A stretch of DNA of 64,000 nt from Agathobaculum sp. Marseille-P7918 (lineage in GTDB: Bacteria > Bacillota > Clostridia > Oscillospirales > Butyricicoccaceae): positions 23,382 through 87,381 of the forward strand of contig NZ_UYYD01000010.1 in assembly GCF_900625105.1 (NCBI RefSeq), read 5' to 3'. Under the pieces are notes generated by a model. That model was not told the origin of the DNA. It worked only from the letters and a program-made list of their open reading frames with translations, and made no database searches. The position numbers and the translations under genes were made by a program. Positions within the stretch are counted from its first letter, which is position 1. Each line of letters begins with the position of its first letter. Shown here piece after piece: positions 59,510-64,000 of the stretch.

Positions 59510-60248
59510 CCGCAAGTATTACTACCTCAAGCTGAAAGAGAACTTTTTTGACAGCGACTCCATTGTGCTGCTGGAAGATATGAAAGACGGGATTTTATAT
59601 TCCAATATCCTCTTGAAGCTGTACTTAAAATCGCTGAAAAACGGCGGGAAGTTGCAGCTTGACGAGCATATCCCCTACACAGCGCAGATGATAGCGACAC
59701 TGACCCGCCACCAGATAGGGACGGTTGAAAGGGCTTTAGAGATTTTCCGGCAGTTGGGGCTTGTGGAGCAGCTTGACAGCGGGGCTTTTTATATGACCGA
59801 TATTGAGCTGATGATAGGACAGTCCTCTACCGAAGCCGAGCGAAAACGGGCTGCAAGGCTGGAAAACAAGGCACTTTTACCGTCTCGGACAAAAGGCGGA
59901 CATTTGTCCGACATTCGTCCACCAGAGATAGAGATAGAGTTAGAGAAAGAGATAGAGATAGAAAAAGAGAGAGAGGGAGAAACGGGACACCCCGCCCCCG
60001 CCGCTTATGGCAGATACAACAATGTGATACTGACCGATACAGAGCTTTCCGGGCTGAAAACAGAGCTGCCCGACAAGTGGGAGTATTATATTGACCGGCT
60101 TTCCTGCCATATCGCTTCCACCGGGAAGCAGTACCACAGCCATGCAGCCACCATTTACAAGTGGGCGCAGGAGGACGCTGCCAAAGGCAAGGCTGCCCCG
60201 AAACAGGGCATACCCGATTATTCATGCAAGGAGGGTGAGAGCTTATGA
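59499..60248 (+). CDS. Phage replisome-organiser-type replication protein of E2
   Basis: A 249-residue protein of the same length and plan as the E1 protein at 48588: MADNRKYYYLKLKENFFDSDSIVLLEDMKDGILYSNILLKLYLKSLKN. It differs at many residues, yet the DNA block 59895-59954 is the same as in E1. A charged EIEIELEKEIEIEKE segment is coded by this block. It overlaps the DnaC-like gene. It probably initiates replication of the circular form. Confidence 0.9.
   Translation: MADNRKYYYLKLKENFFDSDSIVLLEDMKDGILYSNILLKLYLKSLKNGGKLQLDEHIPYTAQMIATLTRHQIGTVERALEIFRQLGLVEQLDSGAFYMTDIELMIGQSSTEAERKRAARLENKALLPSRTKGGHLSDIRPPEIEIELEKEIEIEKEREGETGHPAPAAYGRYNNVILTDTELSGLKTELPDKWEYYIDRLSCHIASTGKQYHSHAATIYKWAQEDAAKGKAAPKQGIPDYSCKEGESL
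59895..59954. repeat. 60-bp block identical to E1, candidate E2 origin
   Basis: Identical base for base to 48984-49043. It contains GGACATTTGTCC and a GAGATA-repeat tract, which goes on in slightly different form after the block (GAGATAGAAAAAGAGAG). Confidence 0.65.
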
Positions 60249-61102
60249 GAAACGAGATTGAAGCTATGATTACGGACATTACAGCCACTACCGCCGAAGC
60301 GGAGGACTACACAGGCGAGGACGGGCTTTTATACTGCGGCAAGTGCCATACGCCCAAAGAAGCCTACTTTTCAAAAGAAACCGCCCAATGGTTAGGGCAT
60401 GACCGACACCCGGCAGAGTGCGACTGCCAGCGGGCAGCCCGTGAAAAACGGGAAGCCGCTGAAAGCAGACAGAAGCACCTTGAAAAAGTGGAGGACTTGA
60501 AACGCCGGGGCTTTACCGACCCTGCTATGCGGAACTGGACATTTGAGCATGACAACGGCAGAAACCCGCAGACCGAAACCGCCCGCTTTTATGTGGAGAG
60601 CTGGGAAACCATGCAGGCTGAAAATATCGGCTACCTGTTTTGGGGCGGCGTGGGGAAAGGAAAAAGCTACCTTGCCGCCTGTATCGCCAACGCCCTTATG
60701 GAGAAAGAGGTTGCCGTCTGTATGACAAACTTTGCAACAATACTCAATGACCTTGCTGCCAGCTTTGAGGGCAGGAACGAATATATTTCCCGCCTTTGCA
60801 GCTATCCCCTGCTGATACTTGATGATTTCGGTATGGAGCGAGGGACAGAATACGGGCTGGAACAGGTTTACAGCGTGATTGACAGTCGTTACCGAAGCAG
60901 CAAGCCGCTGATCGCCACGACCAACCTCACGCTGGAGGAATTGCAGCACCCGCAGGACACGCCCCACGCCCGTATCTATGACAGGCTGACTTCCATGTGC
61001 GCCCCCGTCCGCTTCACGGGCAGCAATTTCCGAAAGGAAACCGCACAGGAAAAGCTGGAACGATTAAAGCAACTGACGAAGCAGCGAAAGGAGAGCCTAT
61101 GA
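60245..61102 (+). CDS. DnaC-like helicase loader of E2
   Basis: A 285-residue AAA+ ATPase. Cys motif (CGKCHTPKEAYFS, CDCQRAA) at about 34-60, Walker A GGVGKGKSYLAACIANALM near 136-154, Walker B LLILDDFGMERGTEYGLEQVY near 192-212 and KPLIATTNLTLEEL. Paralogue of 49334, with a 4-base overlap to the initiator gene. It would load the replicative helicase. Confidence 0.93.
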   Translation: MRNEIEAMITDITATTAEAEDYTGEDGLLYCGKCHTPKEAYFSKETAQWLGHDRHPAECDCQRAAREKREAAESRQKHLEKVEDLKRRGFTDPAMRNWTFEHDNGRNPQTETARFYVESWETMQAENIGYLFWGGVGKGKSYLAACIANALMEKEVAVCMTNFATILNDLAASFEGRNEYISRLCSYPLLILDDFGMERGTEYGLEQVYSVIDSRYRSSKPLIATTNLTLEELQHPQDTPHARIYDRLTSMCAPVRFTGSNFRKETAQEKLERLKQLTKQRKESL

Positions 61103-61287
61103 CAGAAACCAAACAGACAAGCACCACCAAAACAGACCGCCGCCCGGACTGTGTAACGGAAATCCGCATGGGCAACTCCGTCCTTACCGTTTCCGGATTC
61201 TTCAAGCAGGGCGCAACCGACACCGCAGCCGACAAGATGATGAAAGTGCTGGAAGCGGAAGCTGCTACACAAAAAACGGCGATTTGA
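61099..61287 (+). CDS. TnpW-family transposon protein
   Basis: A 62-residue protein: VTEIRMGNSVLTVSGFFKQGATDTAADKMMKVLEAEA, matching TnpW-like proteins. AAAGGAG precedes the ATG at 61099; it overlaps the DnaC-like gene by 4 bases. Its counterpart in E1 is at 50241. Function unknown. Confidence 0.8.
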   Translation: MTETKQTSTTKTDRRPDCVTEIRMGNSVLTVSGFFKQGATDTAADKMMKVLEAEAATQKTAI

Positions 61288-61398
61288 CCGACCATAAAGA
61301 AGCAGATTTGACGCTTTTGCCGCTATACAGACAGCCGCCCCATGTGGTACAATCAAGGTACGGAATAGTGGGGCTGGCTGTCGGAAACGGAGGATTTT

Positions 61399-63009
61399 AT
61401 GTTAAGACAGACCAACCAACAACCAATTACCGCCCTTTACCCAAGACTTTCCCATGAGGACGAGCTGCAAGGCGAGAGCAATTCCATTTCCAATCAGAAG
61501 CGTATCCTTGAAACCTATGCAAAGCAGAACGGCTTTTCCAATCTGCGCTGGTACACGGACGACGGTTATTCTGGTGCAAACTTTCAAAGACCCGGTTTTC
61601 AAGCCATGCTTGCGGACATTGAAGCCGGAAAAGTCGGGACAGTTATCGTAAAGGATATGTCGAGGTTAGGGCGAAACTACCTGCAAGTGGGAATGTACAC
61701 GGAAATGGTTTTCCCACAGAAAGGCGTCCGCTTCATCGCTATCAATGACGGAGTGGACAGCGCACAGGGCGACAATGACTTTGCCCCGCTGCGGAATATC
61801 TTTAACGAATGGCTGGTGAGAGATACGAGCAAGAAAATCAAAGCAGTAAAACGCTCAAAAGGTATGAGTGGCAAGCCCATCACAAGCAAACCTGTGTATG
61901 GCTACCTCATGGACGAGGACGAAAATTTCATTATTGACGAGGAAGCTGCACCCGTAGTTAAGCAGATATACAACCTCTGCCTTGCCGGGAACGGTCCGAC
62001 CAAGATAGCCCGTATGCTCACAGAGCAGCAAATCCCCACGCCGGGGACGCTGGAATACCGCAGGACGGGCAGCACCCGCCGCTACCACCCCGGCTATGAG
62101 TGCAAGTGGGCGACCAATACCGTTGTGCATATCCTTGAAAACCGGGAATACACGGGCTGCCTGGTAAACTTCAAGACGGAAAAACTCTCTTACAAAGTCA
62201 AGCACAGCGTAGAAAACCCGGAGGAAAAGCAAGCGATATTCGAGAACCACCACGAGCCTATCATAGACACCCAAACATGGGAACGGGTGCAGGAGCTTCG
62301 CAAGCAGCGCAAACGCCCCAACCGCTATGATGAAGTGGGCTTGTTCTCCGGCATACTGTTCTGTGCAGACTGCGGCAGTGTGATGTATCAGCAGCGATAC
62401 CAGACGGACAAGCGCAAGCAGGACTGTTATATCTGCGGCAACTACAAGAAACGCACCCATGACTGTACGGCGCACTTTATCCGCACCGACCTCTTGACCG
62501 CTGGTGTACTCTCCAATCTGCGGAAAGTGACCAGCTATGCGGCAAAGCATGAAGCCCGGTTTATGAAGCTCCTGATTGAGCAGAACGAGGACGGGGGCAA
62601 GCGCAGGAACGCCGCCAAGAAAAAGGAGCTGGAAGCCACCGAGAAACGCATAGCCGAGTTATCCGCTATCTTCAAGCGGCTGTATGAGGACAGTGTGACC
62701 GGGCGCATATCAGACGAGCGTTTCACAGAGCTGTCGGCAGACTATGAAGCAGAACAACGGGAGCTGAAAGAAAGAGCCGCCGCTATCCAAGCGGAGCTTT
62801 CCAAAGCACAGGAAGCCACCGTGAACGCAGAAAAGTTTATGAATGTTGTCCGGCGGCATACCAGCTTTGAAGAACTTACCCCTACTCTGCTGCGGGAGTT
62901 TGTAGAGAAAATCGTTGTGCATGAGTGCAGCTATGACGAGAACAAGACCCGCAGACAGGACATTGAGATTTATTATTCTTTTGTTGGCAAGGTGGACTTG
63001 CCCGAATAA
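61399..63009 (+). CDS. Large serine recombinase of E2
   Basis: A 536-residue recombinase: catalytic Ser in LYPRLSHEDELQG (Ser 18), VIVKDMSRLGRNYLQVG near 90, NIFNEWLVRDTSKKIKA, recombinase domain from KPVYGYLMDED, zinc ribbon LFCADCGSVMYQQRY ... CYICGNYKKRTHDC near 310-360, coiled-coil near 400-475 and ending in IEIYYSFVGKVDLPE. It would act at the AA core. It is at the right end of E2, opposite to the E1 layout. GGAGG precedes the ATG. Confidence 0.95.
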   Translation: MLRQTNQQPITALYPRLSHEDELQGESNSISNQKRILETYAKQNGFSNLRWYTDDGYSGANFQRPGFQAMLADIEAGKVGTVIVKDMSRLGRNYLQVGMYTEMVFPQKGVRFIAINDGVDSAQGDNDFAPLRNIFNEWLVRDTSKKIKAVKRSKGMSGKPITSKPVYGYLMDEDENFIIDEEAAPVVKQIYNLCLAGNGPTKIARMLTEQQIPTPGTLEYRRTGSTRRYHPGYECKWATNTVVHILENREYTGCLVNFKTEKLSYKVKHSVENPEEKQAIFENHHEPIIDTQTWERVQELRKQRKRPNRYDEVGLFSGILFCADCGSVMYQQRYQTDKRKQDCYICGNYKKRTHDCTAHFIRTDLLTAGVLSNLRKVTSYAAKHEARFMKLLIEQNEDGGKRRNAAKKKELEATEKRIAELSAIFKRLYEDSVTGRISDERFTELSADYEAEQRELKERAAAIQAELSKAQEATVNAEKFMNVVRRHTSFEELTPTLLREFVEKIVVHECSYDENKTRRQDIEIYYSFVGKVDLPE

Positions 63010-63101
63010 CCGCCCGACCTATCCGACACAAGAGCTAAGTGCCGGATAGGAACGGCAAAATTTTTTACACTTCTATTACTTCTTTATCGCACATCAATAA
63101 A

Positions 63102-63195
63102 GTCTCAGGGTATGAAGCAGCTCATGGCTGGCGCTGGCGTCGCCGTGGTCGGCATGATCCTCGTACCCCTGCTCTCCAACCTGTTTACCGTTTAA
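63102..63195 (+). pseudogene. Maff2-family membrane protein, 3' part (split by E2)
   Basis: Continues K/SQGMKQLMAGAGVAVVGMILVPLLSNLFTV with a membrane helix and the stop at 63193-63195. Together with 52006-52130 a protein of about 74 residues with two membrane helices would result. An internal ATG at 63112 could start a short product but has no good ribosome binding site. Confidence 0.85.
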
Positions 63196-63278
63196 TCGCT
63201 CACGCCGTTAAGCTGTCATAAGAAATCCTTGCCGCCCCTGCCCCCACGCGGGGGCGGCTGAAAGGAGGTTGACACCGT

Positions 63279-63873
63279 ATGGATTTCTTACTGGATGCCC
63301 TTACCAACTGGCTCAAAGAAATGCTGGTGGGCGGCATCATGGGAAACTTATCGGGGATGTTCGACAGCGTAAACCAGCAGGTTGCAGACATTGCGACACA
63401 GGTGGGTCAGACCCCCCAGGGCTGGAACGGTGATATTTTCAATATGATTCAGAGCCTCTCCAACTCCATCATGGTGCCGATTGCTGGCGTGATCTTGGCT
63501 ATCGTGATGACGCTGGAGCTGATTCAGATGATTACCGACCGAAACAACCTGCATGATGTGGACACCTGGATGATTTTCAAATGGGTGTTCAAATCTGCCG
63601 CCGCCATTTTGATCGTCACAAACACATGGAATATCGTCATGGGTGTGTTCGACATGGCGCAAAGTGTGGTAGCGCAGGCGGCAGGTATCATCGGTTCTGA
63701 TGCTTCCATCGACATCTCCTCTGTCATGACCGATATGGAGACCCGGCTGATGGAAATGGATTTAGGTCCGTTGATTGGCTTATGGGTGCAGTCGCTCTTT
63801 ATTGGCATTACCATGTGGGCGCTTTACATTTGTATCTTTATTGTGATCTATGGCCGTATGATTGAGATTTACC
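63279..63873 (+). pseudogene. TrbL-like conjugal transfer membrane protein, 5' part (broken near 63873)
   Basis: The first about 198 codons of a VirB6/TrbL-like protein of Tn1549-type elements: membrane helices near 65-85, 100-120 and 165-190, and HDVDTWMIFKWVFKSAAAIL and MWALYICIFIVIYGRMIEIY. After MIEIY, the frame continues with unrelated residues (RASRSAAFHPKAVCG) to a stop at 63948-63950, whereas the family goes on with several more helices. A third insertion at 63874 is suspected. AAAGGAGG precedes the ATG. Confidence 0.75.
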
Positions 63874-64000
63874 GCGCGTCCAGAAGCGCCGCTTTTCATC
63901 CAAAGGCGGTGTGCGGGCATTTTGGGAACCCGGCTTTAGCAAGCCGGTAAAGAAAAGTATCAAAGACGTGAAAAGCGTCACTTTAGCGTCATCCGATTTA
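63874..64000 (+). mobile_element. Possible group II intron 5' end (truncated by the window)
   Basis: The base after the last family-like codon (ATTTACC) starts GCGCGTCCAGAAGCGCC, near the GUGCG-type 5' end of group II introns, followed by a GC-rich, hairpin-rich non-coding run (for example CCCGGCTTTAGCAAGCCGG at 63931-63949). No reverse transcriptase is in view because the window ends. An unknown other insertion is possible. Confidence 0.35.

Larger units (their letters stand above)
52129..63099 (+). mobile_element. E2: tetracycline-resistance mobilizable element nested in Maff2 gene
   Basis: About 10.97 kb. Left junction GGCGCC-AA-TGCTCATG, right junction CATCAATA-AA-GTCTCAGG. The core dinucleotide AA is consistent with a large serine recombinase, encoded at the right end (61399-63009). 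Genes: tet(40)-like, tet(W)-like, sigma fragment, HTH_16, mobC, relaxase, small protein, replication module, TnpW-like, recombinase. Both E1 and E2 lie in conjugation genes of the same ICE. Confidence 0.88.
29265..64000 (+). mobile_element. Tn1549-like integrative and conjugative element (right end outside the window)
   Basis: Between rpsI and the window end lie ParA, ParB, small hypothetical genes, a helix-turn-helix initiator-like gene, PcfB, VirD4, Maff2 and a TrbL-like protein, in the order of the Tn1549/CTn family. Two other mobile elements (E1, E2) are nested in it. The left boundary is not proven: the first 477 bases after rpsI hold terminators and repeats only, and no integrase gene is in view, so the integrase is probably at the unseen right end. 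GC content drops relative to the host genes. Confidence 0.75.

Overview
The window looks like a chromosomal segment of a GC-rich gut member of the Clostridia, probably the Oscillospirales (Butyricicoccus/Agathobaculum-type relatives). This is an inference from gene content: a class III (Firmicutes-type) fructose bisphosphatase, a YqeG phosphatase, CsaB-type cell-wall pyruvylation, an archaeal-type AspRS, a clostridial purine operon with a stand-alone IMP cyclohydrolase, and an inserted Tn1549-like conjugative element. No rRNA, tRNA or CRISPR array was seen.

Region 1-14 kb is host core. It holds the 3' end of a large, probably exported protein, a YbaK-type deacylase, a convergent hypothetical gene, the operon yqeG - AP-endonuclease-like - aroQ - M24 peptidase, an HPr-like protein, an ECF sigma/anti-sigma pair, aspS, and a cell-surface polysaccharide locus. 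That locus has a MOP-type flippase divergent from a glycosyltransferase-CsaB fusion and a second glycosyltransferase.

Region 14-25 kb is a purine operon: purE, purC, purF, a second PurF-like gene lacking the catalytic cysteine, purM, purN, a PurO-like IMP cyclohydrolase, an AICAR transformylase, two small membrane proteins, purD and a hypothetical gene. It is preceded by a promoter with palindromes, a 27-codon leader ORF and a hairpin terminator. Region 25-29.3 kb holds fbp, a TtcA-family gene, rplM and rpsI.

From just after rpsI to the window end is a conjugative element (ICE) of the Tn1549 type: ParA, ParB, an initiator-like gene, PcfB, VirD4, Maff2 and a TrbL-like protein. Two mobilizable elements are nested in it. 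Element E1 (34986-50976, about 16.0 kb) splits the VirD4 gene. It carries a large serine recombinase, tnpV, a cargo of response regulator - ABC transporter - histidine kinase - second ABC transporter, sigma-like regulators, a MobA/L relaxase, a YafQ/DinJ-type toxin-antitoxin pair and a replication module. Element E2 (52129-63099, about 11.0 kb) splits the small Maff2 gene. It carries a tet(W)-like ribosomal protection gene with an attenuator leader, a tet(40)-like efflux gene, MobC and a relaxase, a replication module paralogous to that of E1, and a second large serine recombinase. Both interrupted reading frames can be rejoined exactly at a shared dinucleotide (GG for E1, AA for E2), as expected for large serine recombinases. 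The TrbL-like gene also loses its expected C-terminus near 63873, where a third insertion, possibly a group II intron, seems to begin.

The most notable structural signals are repeat arrays inside replication-initiator genes. The ICE initiator holds five 9-bp iterons followed by an AT-rich stretch. E1 and E2 share a 60-bp block that is identical in DNA while the rest of the two genes has diverged. These look like intragenic replication origins, one per nested element.
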